Shown: piece after piece, positions 8,377 to 16,972 of the stretch
Layout of the letters: each line of letters begins with the position of its first letter
Numbering within the stretch: position 1 is the stretch's first letter
NCBI RefSeq assembly: GCF_002379585.1
Contig: NZ_DFUE01000046.1
Coordinates: 88,256 to 152,255 of the forward strand
Source: Pseudomonas sp. UBA4194
GTDB taxonomy: Bacteria; Pseudomonadota; Gammaproteobacteria; Pseudomonadales; Pseudomonadaceae
Direction: 5' to 3'
Length of the DNA: 64,000 nucleotides
Program-made: the position numbers and the translations under genes
The notes under the pieces: model-generated
Seen by the model: the letters and a program-made list of their open reading frames with translations, nothing else
The model's database searches: none
Told to the model about the DNA's origin: nothing

Positions 8377-9155
8377 CATGCTTCTCCCGGGGCCTGGCCA
8401 TGTGCAGCCGCAGTCCGCGCTTCGAGGTCGCGCAGGGCAGTCAATTCGGTCTCGTTGGGCTCGACGGTAGTCGCCACATCGTCGGCAAAACGGATGGCCC
8501 AGCCGGTGGCGGCAACGATCTGCTCGCGGGTCACGCCCGGGTGGATCGAGGTGACCACGAACTCGCGGGTGACCGCCTCGGGCTCCATGATGCACAGGTC
8601 GGTGATGATGCCCACCGGCCCACTGCCGGGCAGGCCGAGGCGTTTGCGCGAGTCGCCGCCTTCGCCGTGGCCGACCGAGGTGATGAAGTCCAGCTTCTCG
8701 ACGAAGCTGCGGTGCGACTGTTTCAGAATGATCAGCACGCTCTTGGCCGAGCCGGCGATCTCCGGCGCGCCGCCGGCACCGGGCAGGCGCACCTTGGGGT
8801 GATGGTAATCGCCGACCACGGTGGTATTGATGTTGCCGAAGCGGTCGACCTGCGCGGCGCCCAAAAAGCCCACGTCGATACGCCCGCCTTGCAGCCAGTA
8901 GCGAAAGATCTCGCCGGTGGGCACCACGGTGTCAGCGGTTTCGGCCAGCTCGCCGTCGCCGATGGACAGCGGCAGCACGGTCGGCTTGGCACCGATGGGG
9001 CCCGATTCGTAGATCAACACCACATCCGGCGAGGAGGTCAGGCGAGCCAGGTTGGCGGCCTTGGACGGCAGGCCGATACCGACGAAGCATACCGAGCCAT
9101 TGCGCAGGCGCCGGGCAGCGGCAACGGTCATCATCTCATTGGTGGAGTAAGTCAT
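8376..9155 (-). CDS. pcaJ: 3-oxoadipate CoA-transferase subunit B
   Basis: The beta subunit of succinyl-CoA:3-oxoadipate CoA-transferase has 259 residues. It contains the CoA-transferase glutamate in YESGPIGAKP, GGRIDVGFLGAAQVDRFGN and the conserved PGAGGAPEIA stretch. With PcaI it activates beta-ketoadipate to its CoA thioester. Its ATG overlaps the pcaI stop by one base (TAATG), and its own stop overlaps the pcaF start in the same way, so pcaIJF form a tightly coupled unit. Confidence 0.95.
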   Translation of the reverse strand: MTYSTNEMMTVAAARRLRNGSVCFVGIGLPSKAANLARLTSSPDVVLIYESGPIGAKPTVLPLSIGDGELAETADTVVPTGEIFRYWLQGGRIDVGFLGAAQVDRFGNINTTVVGDYHHPKVRLPGAGGAPEIAGSAKSVLIILKQSHRSFVEKLDFITSVGHGEGGDSRKRLGLPGSGPVGIITDLCIMEPEAVTREFVVTSIHPGVTREQIVAATGWAIRFADDVATTVEPNETELTALRDLEARTAAAHGQAPGEA

Positions 9156-10012
9156 TATTTTGCCTCCGATGCGCTGGCCAGTTTCGCCTGGTACTCGCTG
9201 AAATCCTGGGTGCCGCGGATGTAAGTCTCGATCCAGCGGCTGAAGGTGTCACGGTCGCGACCGATCGGGTCCCAGGCCTGGTAGAACACGTTGTCGCGCT
9301 CGGTATAGCCGTGGGCATAGGACGGATGCGCGCCACCCGGCACGTGGCACACGGCGGCCAGGGCCCAGGTTGGCAGAACACAGGAGTTCATCGGCGCGTT
9401 GAGGTCATCAACGATCTCTTCCACCGTGACGATGCAGCGCTTGGCTGCCAGTGCGGCCTCTTTCTGCACGCCCAGGATGCCCCACAGCAAAACGTTGCCC
9501 TTGCGGTCGGCTTTCTGTGCATGGATCACCGTGACGTCGGGGCGCACCGAAGGTACGGCAGCCAGGACTTCGCCGGTGAAGGGACAGGTCACGGTCTTGA
9601 TCAGCGGATTGACCTTGGGCAGATCGGAACCGGCATAGGCTCGCAGCACCGCGAACGGCAGGCCAGAGGCACCGGCGACATAGGCGTTGGCCAGGTCGGC
9701 GTGACTGTGTTCTTCGATTTCCAGCGGTTGCGGCCATTGTTTTTCGACGGCGTCACGCAGACGGTGCAGCGAACCTACACCTGGGTTGCCGCCCCAGGAG
9801 AAGATCAGTTTCTTCACGCAACCGGCGCCGATCAACTGGTCGTAGATCAGGTCAGGCGTCATGCGCACCAGGGTCAGGTCTTTCTTGCCTTGGCGAATGA
9901 TCTCGTGGCCAGCGGCCGTGGGAATCAGATGGGTGAAGCCTTCAAGGGCAACGGTGTCGCCATCGTTGACGAATTGCTTCACCGCTTCTTGGAGAGACAG
10001 GATTGCAGCCAT
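9155..10012 (-). CDS. pcaI: 3-oxoadipate CoA-transferase subunit A
   Basis: The alpha subunit has 285 residues starting MAAILSLQEAV. An upstream in-frame ATG was rejected because it would put the PcaR operators inside the gene. The FTHLIPTAAGHE and SWGGNPGVGSLHR segments are typical of the CoA-transferase family I alpha subunit. It pairs with PcaJ. Here pcaIJ sits between pcaK and pcaF. As I recall, in P. putida KT2440 pcaIJ lies elsewhere, so this arrangement is closer to P. fluorescens-like genomes. Confidence 0.94.
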   Translation of the reverse strand: MAAILSLQEAVKQFVNDGDTVALEGFTHLIPTAAGHEIIRQGKKDLTLVRMTPDLIYDQLIGAGCVKKLIFSWGGNPGVGSLHRLRDAVEKQWPQPLEIEEHSHADLANAYVAGASGLPFAVLRAYAGSDLPKVNPLIKTVTCPFTGEVLAAVPSVRPDVTVIHAQKADRKGNVLLWGILGVQKEAALAAKRCIVTVEEIVDDLNAPMNSCVLPTWALAAVCHVPGGAHPSYAHGYTERDNVFYQAWDPIGRDRDTFSRWIETYIRGTQDFSEYQAKLASASEAK

Positions 10013-10096
10013 GATGAGCAGGACTCCTCGATTCTGTGAGCCATCTTGTTGGAATGTCTTGTGGTGACAGGTTATGCCCGTCCACCGAGCGGGACA

Positions 10097-10130
10097 ATCC
10101 GATAATCGACTATTCGTTCGGTAATCGAAC
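10097..10130. promoter_or_regulatory. Tandem PcaR-like operators upstream of pcaIJF
   Basis: The upstream-proximal box GTTCGGTAATCGAAC (10116-10130) is an almost perfect inverted repeat. A second core, CGATAATCG, is centred 19 bases away at about 10104. They lie 85-118 bases before the pcaI start. The spacing equals that of the pair before pcaR. Confidence 0.75.
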
Positions 10131-10191
10131 ACGGTTTGAAGGGCGCTTGGTTACCCATAACGGCGCCCCCGGGCACGATGCAGCGCGACCC

Positions 10192-11538
10192 CTACGTCGC
10201 ATCTGCGTGGCTGACCATGCCCTTGATCACCACGGCGGTGGTGGCCAGCGCGGCAGGTATCACCAGCGCGGTAAGCACCTGTTCGAAGTTCCAGCCTAGC
10301 CCAAGCAGCGTAGCGCCCATCCAGGCACCGAGAATCGCGCCGAAGCGACCGATGCCCAGCATCCAGGACACACCGGTGGCTCGCCCTTGCGTCGGGTAGA
10401 AGCGCGCGGCCAGCGACGGCATCGCCGATTGCGCGCCGTTGACGCACATGCCGGCGATCAGGACCAGGGTCGCCAGCAACGTGATGTTGCCCAGACTCTG
10501 GCCCACGGCGTAGGCAAATACGCCCGCCAGCAGGTAGAACGTGCCAATGACCTTGTGCGGGTTGAAACGGTCCATGGCCCAGCCCACACCTACGGCACTC
10601 AACACCCCGCCGAACTGGAACAGCGCACCGATGAAGGCCGCCTGCTCCATGCTGGCGCCGCTGTCGCGCATCAGCGTAGGCAACCAACTGGTCAGCAGAT
10701 AGACGATCACCAGGCCCATGAAGTAGGTCAACCAGAGCAGCAGCGTGCCCGTGCTGTAGGTACCGGAAAAGATCACCGCGAAGACGTTGCGCGCCTTGAC
10801 CGTCTTTTGCTCTGGAACGCTGAAGCTGCCGGCCTGAGCGACGATGGCGGGTGCTATCGGGGCCAGTGTGCGTCTGACACGGTCGGTGCCCTTGCCGCGC
10901 ACCACCAGGTAGCGCGCCGACTCGGGCAGCCAGACCAGCAGCACTGCGGCCAGTATCAGCGGAAGTACGCCACCGAGCAGCAGCAGGCTGTGCCAGCCAT
11001 AGGCCGGGATCAGCTTGGCCGAAATGAAACCCCCGCCGGCCATGCCCAGGTTGAAGCCACAGAACATGCTGGTAACCAGCAGCGAGCGGAAGCGATCCGG
11101 GGTGTATTCCGAAAGCAGCGTGGTGGCATTGGGCATGCCCGCGCCCAGGCCCAGACCGGTGAGAAAGCGCAGCACCAGCAACTGGTCGACGTTGGTGCAG
11201 TAGGCCGAGGCCAGGCTGAAAGCGCCGAACACGGTGACCGCGCCCACCAGTACCAGTTTGCGGCCGAAACGGTCGGCCAGCGGGCCGGAGCCCAGGGCGC
11301 CGAAGACCATGCCGATCAGGGCAGCGCTCATCACCGGGCCCAGGCTGGCGCGATCGATGCCCCAGTCCTGGGACAAGGCCGGCGCGATGAAGCCCATGGC
11401 GGCGGTGTCCAGGCCGTCGAGAAAGACAATCAGAAAACAGAGGATAACCACCCGCCATTGATAGCGTGACAGGGGTTGGGTGTTGATGAAGGCCTGGACG
11501 TCCAGGCAGCTTCCTACAGCAGCGTCGGGTCGGTTCAT
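10192..11538 (-). CDS. pcaK: 4-hydroxybenzoate/protocatechuate transporter PcaK
   Basis: This aromatic acid:H+ symporter of the MFS has 448 residues, the length of P. putida PcaK. It shows the DGLDTAAMGFIAPAL motif in helix 1, whose aspartates are essential in the family, and GPLADRFGRK in the loop between helices 2 and 3. PcaK takes up 4-hydroxybenzoate and protocatechuate and also serves chemotaxis towards them. The start MNRPDAAVG was chosen by family length. An upstream ATG 20 codons earlier lies in non-conserved sequence. It is flanked by pcaR upstream and pcaI downstream, with gaps of 231 and 179 bases. Confidence 0.93.
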   Translation of the reverse strand: MNRPDAAVGSCLDVQAFINTQPLSRYQWRVVILCFLIVFLDGLDTAAMGFIAPALSQDWGIDRASLGPVMSAALIGMVFGALGSGPLADRFGRKLVLVGAVTVFGAFSLASAYCTNVDQLLVLRFLTGLGLGAGMPNATTLLSEYTPDRFRSLLVTSMFCGFNLGMAGGGFISAKLIPAYGWHSLLLLGGVLPLILAAVLLVWLPESARYLVVRGKGTDRVRRTLAPIAPAIVAQAGSFSVPEQKTVKARNVFAVIFSGTYSTGTLLLWLTYFMGLVIVYLLTSWLPTLMRDSGASMEQAAFIGALFQFGGVLSAVGVGWAMDRFNPHKVIGTFYLLAGVFAYAVGQSLGNITLLATLVLIAGMCVNGAQSAMPSLAARFYPTQGRATGVSWMLGIGRFGAILGAWMGATLLGLGWNFEQVLTALVIPAALATTAVVIKGMVSHADAT

Positions 11539-11688
11539 TATTGTTATCCGCGAAGCCGTGCGTGCACGGTCGGTTGCTCGATATTGCGGGGGCCGCAATC
11601 GATGCGGAAGACATTAATGAGGCAATGGATGGGTGGTCAATTGACCCGGAACGGATCTGTGCGGTGATCGCACAGCCGGTGCAGGGCA

Positions 11689-11760
11689 GGCCTGGCGCCA
11701 TCGCGGGTAGAACCCGCTCCCACAGCAGCGGGTACTACCCTCAACGAGGCCGGACCTGCA
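11689..11760. repeat. REP element, family A, one arm diverged
   Basis: One intact unit (CATCGCGGGTAGAACCCGCT then CCCACAG) is followed by a short, poorly preserved inverted arm ending GAGGCCGG. It lies between pcaR and pcaK. Confidence 0.75.
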
Positions 11761-11769
11761 AGGCGCGGT

Positions 11770-12639
11770 TCAGGCGAACAACTGGGCGCTCAGGTCACGG
11801 CTCGCCGCCAGCATGATCGGCATGAAGCGCTGTTCGAGTTCCGCCCGGGTCACGCGTCCGGCATGGGTGCTCACGTTCAGTGCGGCCAATACCTGCCCGG
11901 AAGCATCGTAGACGGGCACCGCGATGGACCGCAGCCCCTGCTCCAGTTCCTGATCGACGATGCACCACCCTTGCTGGCGGACCTCCTGCAAACACTGCAA
12001 CAGCGCCTCGGTAGTGGTCAGGGTGCGGCTGGTCTTGGGCTTGAGATCCACATGCTCCAGGTAATCGTGCAAGGACGCATCGTCCAGCGCTGCCAACAGA
12101 ATCCGCCCCATCGACGTACAGTAGGCCGGCAGCCTCCCGCCGACCGACAGGTCAACCGAGATCAGCCGCTGGGTGGTCGCCGACCGGGCGATATAGAGGA
12201 TGTCATCGCCCTCCAGCGTGGCCATGTTGCAGGCCTCGTGCAACTGCTCGCTCATGCGATCCAGGTAGGGCTGTGCCGACACCGCCAGTGGCGTGGACGA
12301 CAGGTAGGCATGGCCCAATGTCAGCACTTTGGGCAACAGCGAATACGTGCGCCCGTCGGTGGTGGCGTAGCCGAGCTTGATCAGCGTATGCAGGCAGCGA
12401 CGTACGGCCGCTCGCGGTATCTCGGTACGATGACTGATCTGGGCTATGGTCAGATGGCGCTTGCGCTCCTGGAACGCCTGCACCACGGCCAGCCCGCGAG
12501 CCAGGGAGGTCATGAAGTCCGGATCGCCGGTGAATGCCTGGATACGCTTGGCGGGTGACGCCACGATAGGCGGCGCCAACGAGGTGAATGCGTGGCGCAG
12601 TTGCTCGTTCATGCCGCTGCTTTTATTTTCTTCACTCAT
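11770..12639 (-). CDS. pcaR: IclR-family regulator PcaR
   Basis: PcaR activates the pca genes in response to beta-ketoadipate and represses its own gene. The 289-residue protein has an N-terminal winged helix (around residues 30-95, with TIAQISHRTEIPRAAVRRCL as the helix-turn-helix) and a C-terminal IclR effector domain containing DGRTYSLLPKVLTLGHAYL. It lies at the head of the pca cluster, followed by pcaK on the same strand. Tandem PcaR-like boxes lie 36-69 bases before its start, which is consistent with autoregulation. Confidence 0.95.
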   Translation of the reverse strand: MSEENKSSGMNEQLRHAFTSLAPPIVASPAKRIQAFTGDPDFMTSLARGLAVVQAFQERKRHLTIAQISHRTEIPRAAVRRCLHTLIKLGYATTDGRTYSLLPKVLTLGHAYLSSTPLAVSAQPYLDRMSEQLHEACNMATLEGDDILYIARSATTQRLISVDLSVGGRLPAYCTSMGRILLAALDDASLHDYLEHVDLKPKTSRTLTTTEALLQCLQEVRQQGWCIVDQELEQGLRSIAVPVYDASGQVLAALNVSTHAGRVTRAELEQRFMPIMLAASRDLSAQLFA

Positions 12640-12674
12640 GGCGTGCTGAAACCCTTCGTTGACGACCTAACTGC

Positions 12675-12708
12675 GTTCGATTATCGAACGACCGCGCGAT
12701 AATCGCAA
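12675..12708. promoter_or_regulatory. Tandem PcaR-like operators upstream of pcaR
   Basis: GTTCGATTATCGAAC (12675-12689) is a perfect 7-1-7 inverted repeat. A second box, GCGCGATAATCGCAA (12694-12708), matches the PcaR consensus at 12 of 15 positions. Their centres are 19 bases apart, as before pcaI. Confidence 0.78.
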
Positions 12709-13050
12709 ACATCCGTTACGATAGTCCCGCGTGGCTCGGAAGCCACCCGCGCATTTTGCAGGCGCGGGATAAAAACCCGACGCGCTTCAGCGGTAAACAA
12801 ATAACTACCCGAACGACACTACACGCGCCGAAAACTTACGCCATTGAATGCGCCTGAAACTTATACAGCACCTCGTGCTCAAACCTTGGGTAAGCGGTTT
12901 GATACAAGTTGGGGCAACGATTGAGTGGGGTGTTCCCATCGCGTTATGTATTCATGGCGCTATAATGGTCCCGCCTGCCAGCAGCGGTCTTGCACCCGCA
13001 AACGCTGGCCGTCCCCTTCGCAACGATCACAACATGACAGGTAAGAAACT
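12709..13050. other. Intergenic region upstream of the small ORF at 13051
   Basis: The first part contains two adjacent inverted repeats, GTGGCTCGGAAGCCAC (12731-12746) and CCCGCGC with GCGCGGG (to about 12768). Later there is a consensus TATAAT at 12961-12966, about 85 bases before the next start codon, a plausible -10 element without a good -35. No gene is evident between. Confidence 0.45.
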
Positions 13051-13251
13051 GTGACGAAAGATGAACTGCGTGCTCAACTAGAGCGCCAGGAACAACGTTA
13101 CAAGGAAGTTTACGGTGGCGAAATCACCACCTATGCCGCTCAGCCCGAACCCGAGCGCAAGCCTTGGCGAAAACGCGAGAGCATTCGAGATCAGGCTTTC
13201 AAAGAAGAGATCCAGAAGATCGAAAAAGACCTGCAGGAACAACGCGCCTGA
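13051..13251 (+). CDS. Small highly charged conserved-type protein
   Basis: This 66-residue ORF has a GTG start. It has no signal peptide or membrane segment and is rich in Glu, Arg, Lys and Gln, with predicted helices throughout (the C-terminal third alternates KIEKDLQEQ). Codon use is typical of the neighbouring genes and a TATAAT box lies upstream. It ends 12 bases before a GCTGGCGC...GCGCCAGC inverted repeat. I do not recognise a family. Similar short charged proteins occur as uncharacterised ORFs in Pseudomonas. It could be a small RNA-binding or adaptor protein, but nothing in the sequence says so. Confidence 0.65.
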   Translation: MTKDELRAQLERQEQRYKEVYGGEITTYAAQPEPERKPWRKRESIRDQAFKEEIQKIEKDLQEQRA

Positions 13252-13588
13252 CACGCCAGTGCTGGCGCCTTGGCTGACCTGCGCCCTGCAAGCGCCAGCC
13301 CGTGTACCGGGTCGGTAACGCCGGACGACGTCAAAACGCTTCATATTTGCGTCATCTCGGCGGAAATTTCATACAGGCGTTTTATTTTTTTCCGACTTGA
13401 GACGAGTCGGCAAACCTGACCGACAGCCCGGTTTTTCGGGCATCAGCCCCGTGCCCAGCGTCAGTTGTCGATACGGCGCCCCGTTCGTGCGCGACTGCGA
13501 AGTTGTAACCGGCTGGCACCTGGGGGCTCGAATTTCGGCATTTTCTGGCATAATCGCGCCCCCTCAATGGCCCGGTCACAAAACCTTC
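13252..13588. other. Intergenic region before the PiT transporter, with terminator-like and promoter-like elements
   Basis: AAAACGC (13333-13339) pairs with GCGTTTT (13377-13383) ahead of a run of T residues, a long-loop terminator candidate. Two more hairpins follow: CCGACT/AGTCGG (13392-13410) and GCCCG/CGGGC (13426-13441). An extended -10 (TGGCATAAT, 13546-13554) lies 34 bases before the transporter start. I see no other ORF that I can support. Confidence 0.45.
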
Positions 13589-15061
13589 ATGATCGAATTA
13601 TTCAGCGGACTGGATGCGTGGGTGCTGGTCAGCCTGTTCCTGGCACTGGCGTTCGTCCTCACCTTCGAGTTCATCAATGGCTTTCATGACACCGCCAACG
13701 CGGTGGCCACAGTCATTTATACCAAGGCCATGCCACCGCACCTGGCGGTGTTCCTGTCCGGTATCTTCAACTTCCTGGGCGTGCTGCTGGGCGGTGTAGG
13801 GGTGGCCTATGCCATCGTTCACCTGCTGCCGGTGGAGCTGCTGATCAACGTCAACACCGGACACGGCCTGGCCATGGTGTTTTCGTTGCTCGCCGCGGCG
13901 ATCACCTGGAACCTGGGCACCTGGTACTTCGGTATCCCCGCGTCCAGCTCCCACACCCTGATCGGCTCGATCCTGGGCGTGGGTCTGGCCAACGCCCTGA
14001 TCAACGACATCCCGCTGGGCGATGGCGTGAACTGGCAGAAAGCGATCGACATTGGCGCCTCGCTGGTGTTCTCGCCACTGGCAGGCTTCATTGCAGCCGC
14101 GCTGGTGCTGATCGGCCTGAAGTGGTGGCGTCCTGCCTCGAAAATGCACAAGACCCCGGAACAGCGTCGCAAGCTGGACGACAAGAAACATCCCCCGTTC
14201 TGGAATCGCCTGGTGCTGGTGCTGTCGGCGATGGCGGTGAGCTTCGTGCATGGCTCCAACGATGGTCAGAAAGGCATTGGCCTGATCATGCTGGTGCTGA
14301 TCGGTATCGTCCCTCAGCAGTTCGTGCTGGATCTGAGTGCCACGACCTATCAGATCGAACGCACCCGTGACGCGACCCAGCACCTGAGCCAGTTCTACCA
14401 GCGCAACGAGGCCACCTTGGGTGAGTTCCTCGCGCTGGGCAAGGCGCAGCAAGGCGACCTGCCAGAGAAGTTCAGCTGCAATCCCCAGCAGACCGAGCCG
14501 ACCATCGCCGCCCTGCTGGGCACCCTGCAAGGCGTGTCGGATTATCACTCGCTGACGGCCGAGCACCGCATCGAAGTGCGTCGTTACCTGTTGTGCCTCG
14601 ACGACACGGCAAAGAAAGTCGGCAAGTTGCCAGTCCTGGATGCCCGCGAGAAATCGGACCTGGAAAAACTGCGCAAGGACCTGACCGCTACCACTGAATA
14701 CTCGCCGTTCTGGGTCATCCTGGCCGTTGCGCTGGCACTGGGCATCGGCACCATGGTGGGCTGGAAGCGCGTCGTGCTGACCATTGGCGAGAAGATCGGC
14801 AAGCAGGGCATGACCTATGCCCAGGGCATGTCGGCGCAGATCGTCACGGCCTGCGCCATCGGCGCGGCCAATGTGTTCAGTCTGCCGGTGTCTACCACGC
14901 ACATCCTGTCCTCGGGTGTAGCGGGCACCATGGTCGCCAACAAGAGCGGCCTGCAGGGCGGCACCGTACGCACCATCATGCTGGCCTGGGTGCTGACCCT
15001 GCCGGCCTCGATGGGGCTGGCGGCCGGGCTGTTCTGGCTGGCCAGTCAGTTCGTGGGGTAA
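13589..15061 (+). CDS. pitA: Low-affinity inorganic phosphate transporter, PiT family
   Basis: PiT proteins import phosphate as a metal-phosphate complex driven by protons. The 490-residue membrane protein carries both family signatures: GFHDTANAVAT near the N-terminus and SFVHGSNDGQKGIG at about residue 215. A large hydrophilic domain lies in the middle (about residues 250-370), and the C-terminal half contains QIVTACAIGAANVFSLPVSTTH-type helices (quoted in part). I took the ATG at 13589 (MIELFSG). A 64-codon upstream extension lacks coding character and would contain the promoter. A strong terminator follows. Confidence 0.92.
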   Translation: MIELFSGLDAWVLVSLFLALAFVLTFEFINGFHDTANAVATVIYTKAMPPHLAVFLSGIFNFLGVLLGGVGVAYAIVHLLPVELLINVNTGHGLAMVFSLLAAAITWNLGTWYFGIPASSSHTLIGSILGVGLANALINDIPLGDGVNWQKAIDIGASLVFSPLAGFIAAALVLIGLKWWRPASKMHKTPEQRRKLDDKKHPPFWNRLVLVLSAMAVSFVHGSNDGQKGIGLIMLVLIGIVPQQFVLDLSATTYQIERTRDATQHLSQFYQRNEATLGEFLALGKAQQGDLPEKFSCNPQQTEPTIAALLGTLQGVSDYHSLTAEHRIEVRRYLLCLDDTAKKVGKLPVLDAREKSDLEKLRKDLTATTEYSPFWVILAVALALGIGTMVGWKRVVLTIGEKIGKQGMTYAQGMSAQIVTACAIGAANVFSLPVSTTHILSSGVAGTMVANKSGLQGGTVRTIMLAWVLTLPASMGLAAGLFWLASQFVG

Positions 15062-15077
15062 ACGCCCCGCCGCAATG

Positions 15078-15107
15078 AAAAAGGCGCCTGTGCAGGGCGC
15101 CTTTTTT
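15078..15107 (+). terminator. Rho-independent terminator after the phosphate transporter gene
   Basis: The stem GGCGCC/GGCGCC is flanked by A and T tracts (AAAAA before, TTTTTT after), so it may work in both directions. Confidence 0.88.
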
Positions 15108-15120
15108 GTGCGTGTCCGTT

Positions 15121-15292
15121 CCGGCCTCATCGCGGGTAGAACCCGCTCCCACACGATGGGTCTAGCGCCGGAGAACACCTGTGGGGGCAGGTTCTACCCG
15201 CGATAGGGCCAGGGTAGAACCCGCTCCCACACGATGGGTCTAGCGCCGGAGAAGACCTGTGGGAGCGGGTTCTACCCGCGATAGGGCCAGCA
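15121..15292. repeat. Duplicated REP pair, family A
   Basis: A REP inverted pair about 85 bases long is followed by a nearly identical second pair. The shared inner sequence GATGGGTCTAGCGCCGGAGA occurs twice. The two pairs differ at a few bases, so a tandem duplication is likely. Confidence 0.88.
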
Positions 15293-15313
15293 CTGCACCA
15301 CACTGCACCTGCT

Positions 15314-16789
15314 TCACTTACGCTTGCTGCCCCCCAACAACGATCCCATCAACCCTCGCACCAGTTGCCGGCCAAACTGATTGGCGGCCTGGCGCATTGC
15401 CGACTTCAACGCCTGGCCCGCCGCGCCACTGAGAAATTCCCCCGCCTTGTCGGCGAACCCCGCCTCGGGCGGTGCGGATTTTTCCGCTGGGTTCGGAGCA
15501 ACCTTGCGCGCCATCAGCATCTCGTAGGCCGACTCACGATCGATCGGCTTGTCATAACGTCCCGCCAATGGCGAGCGCTCGATCAGCGTCGCCCGCTGCG
15601 CATCGCTCAGTGGGCCGATACGCGACTGCGGAGGCGCGATCATCACCCGTTGCACCATGGCCGGGGTGCCCTTGTCCTGCAACGTCCCCACCAAAGCCTC
15701 ACCCGTGCCCAACTCGGTGAGCACCGACAAGGCATCGAACGCCGGGTTGGGCCTGAAGCCATCAGCCACTGCCCTCAGGGACTTCTGCTCCTTGGCGGTA
15801 AACGCGCGCAGTCCATGCTGAATCCGCAAGCTGAGTTGGGCGAGCACGGCATCCGGTAAGTCACTGGGCGACTGAGTGACGAAGTACACACCCACGCCCT
15901 TGGAGCGAATCAGCCGCACCACTTGCTCCAGGCGATCCTGAAGCGCCTGCGGCGTGCCATTGAACAACAGATGGGCCTCGTCGAAAAACAACGCCAGCAG
16001 CGGCTTGTCGGCATCGCCGCGCTCGGGCAACTGCTCGAACAGCTCGGCAAGCAACCACAGCAGGAACGTTGCATACACCTTCGGCGCCTCGTGGACGAGG
16101 CGACTGGCGTCCAGCAGGTGAATCTGCCCGCGACCATCGGCCCCCGGTCGCAAGATATCCTCGAGTTGCAGCGCCGGTTCGCCGAACAGGGCTTCGGCGC
16201 CCTGCTGTTCCAGGGTTGCCAGGCGCCGCAACAACGCCTGGGTGGACCCAGTGGTCATCAAGGCGCTGTCATCACCCAGCAATTGCGGATTGTCCTTGAG
16301 GTGGTTGAGCAGCGCTTTCAGGTCCTTCAGGTCAAGCAGCAACAGCCCTTCACGGTCGGCCACCTTGAACGCTGCATACAACGCCGACTGCTGACTGTCG
16401 GTCAGTTCCAGCAAGCTGCCCAGCAGCAGCGGGCCCATCTCAGTCAAGGTCGTGCGCAGCGGATGGCCCGACTGCCCGTGGATATCCCACAAGGTCACCG
16501 GGCAGGCCTGCGGTGTGAACTTCAACCAGGGCATCTGGGCAATGCGCTCGGCGATCTTGCCCTCGGGACTGCCCGCCGCTCCCAGCCCGCACAGGTCGCC
16601 CTTGATGTCGGCAGCGAACACCGCCACCCCGGCTTCACTGAAGGCTTCGGCCAGACGTTGCAGCGTTACCGTCTTGCCGGTCCCGGTAGCGCCGGCAATC
16701 AGGCCATGGCGGTTGGCCAGGCGCAGATCCTGGCCAATGGGTTGACCGTCCGGATCGGCACCGAACCACAGTTTGCTGGCATCCGTCAT
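15314..16789 (-). CDS. HerA-like helicase/ATPase of the DUF853 (YjgR) family
   Basis: This 491-residue P-loop ATPase has Walker A GATGTGKT at residues 34-41, ADIKGD just after, and a Walker B region LLALFFDEAHLLF around residue 275. The FVTQSPSDLPDAVLAQL segment follows. Together these mark the DUF853/HerA_C family, whose cellular role is unclear and which lacks the nuclease partner (NurA) of archaeal HerA. The C-terminal 80 residues are Ala/Gly-rich and end in GSKRK. The start is the ATG at 16789 (MTDASKLWF), because upstream residues are not conserved in character. It stands alone between a REP block and the divergent glycosyltransferase operon. Confidence 0.85.
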   Translation of the reverse strand: MTDASKLWFGADPDGQPIGQDLRLANRHGLIAGATGTGKTVTLQRLAEAFSEAGVAVFAADIKGDLCGLGAAGSPEGKIAERIAQMPWLKFTPQACPVTLWDIHGQSGHPLRTTLTEMGPLLLGSLLELTDSQQSALYAAFKVADREGLLLLDLKDLKALLNHLKDNPQLLGDDSALMTTGSTQALLRRLATLEQQGAEALFGEPALQLEDILRPGADGRGQIHLLDASRLVHEAPKVYATFLLWLLAELFEQLPERGDADKPLLALFFDEAHLLFNGTPQALQDRLEQVVRLIRSKGVGVYFVTQSPSDLPDAVLAQLSLRIQHGLRAFTAKEQKSLRAVADGFRPNPAFDALSVLTELGTGEALVGTLQDKGTPAMVQRVMIAPPQSRIGPLSDAQRATLIERSPLAGRYDKPIDRESAYEMLMARKVAPNPAEKSAPPEAGFADKAGEFLSGAAGQALKSAMRQAANQFGRQLVRGLMGSLLGGSKRK

Positions 16790-16972
16790 AGCGCACCTCT
16801 GCTGGCGTTTGAGTCGAGTATGCCCAGCGTAATGCGAAACCGCTTTATCTGCCCGTAATTCACCCACTGCTGCCCGAGATGATGAGCGTGCGCACCTCCC
16901 CGTTGCGCCGGGTGGATAGAACGTCGCCTCGCGTCCATAGTCAATTCATGCAGGCACACCGAGGAACACCCC

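Noticed and set aside
11540..11600. PcaR box before pcaK
   Set aside because: CTCGATATTGCGG near 11577 matches only about half of the consensus, so I do not list it.
10151..11701. 516-residue frame overlapping pcaK on the same strand
   Set aside because: Shifted frame with low-complexity Arg/Gly/His content; the PcaK frame shows all transporter motifs.
13598..15178. 526-residue open frame opposite the phosphate transporter
   Set aside because: His/Gln-rich composition typical of antisense to membrane proteins, and it runs through the terminator.
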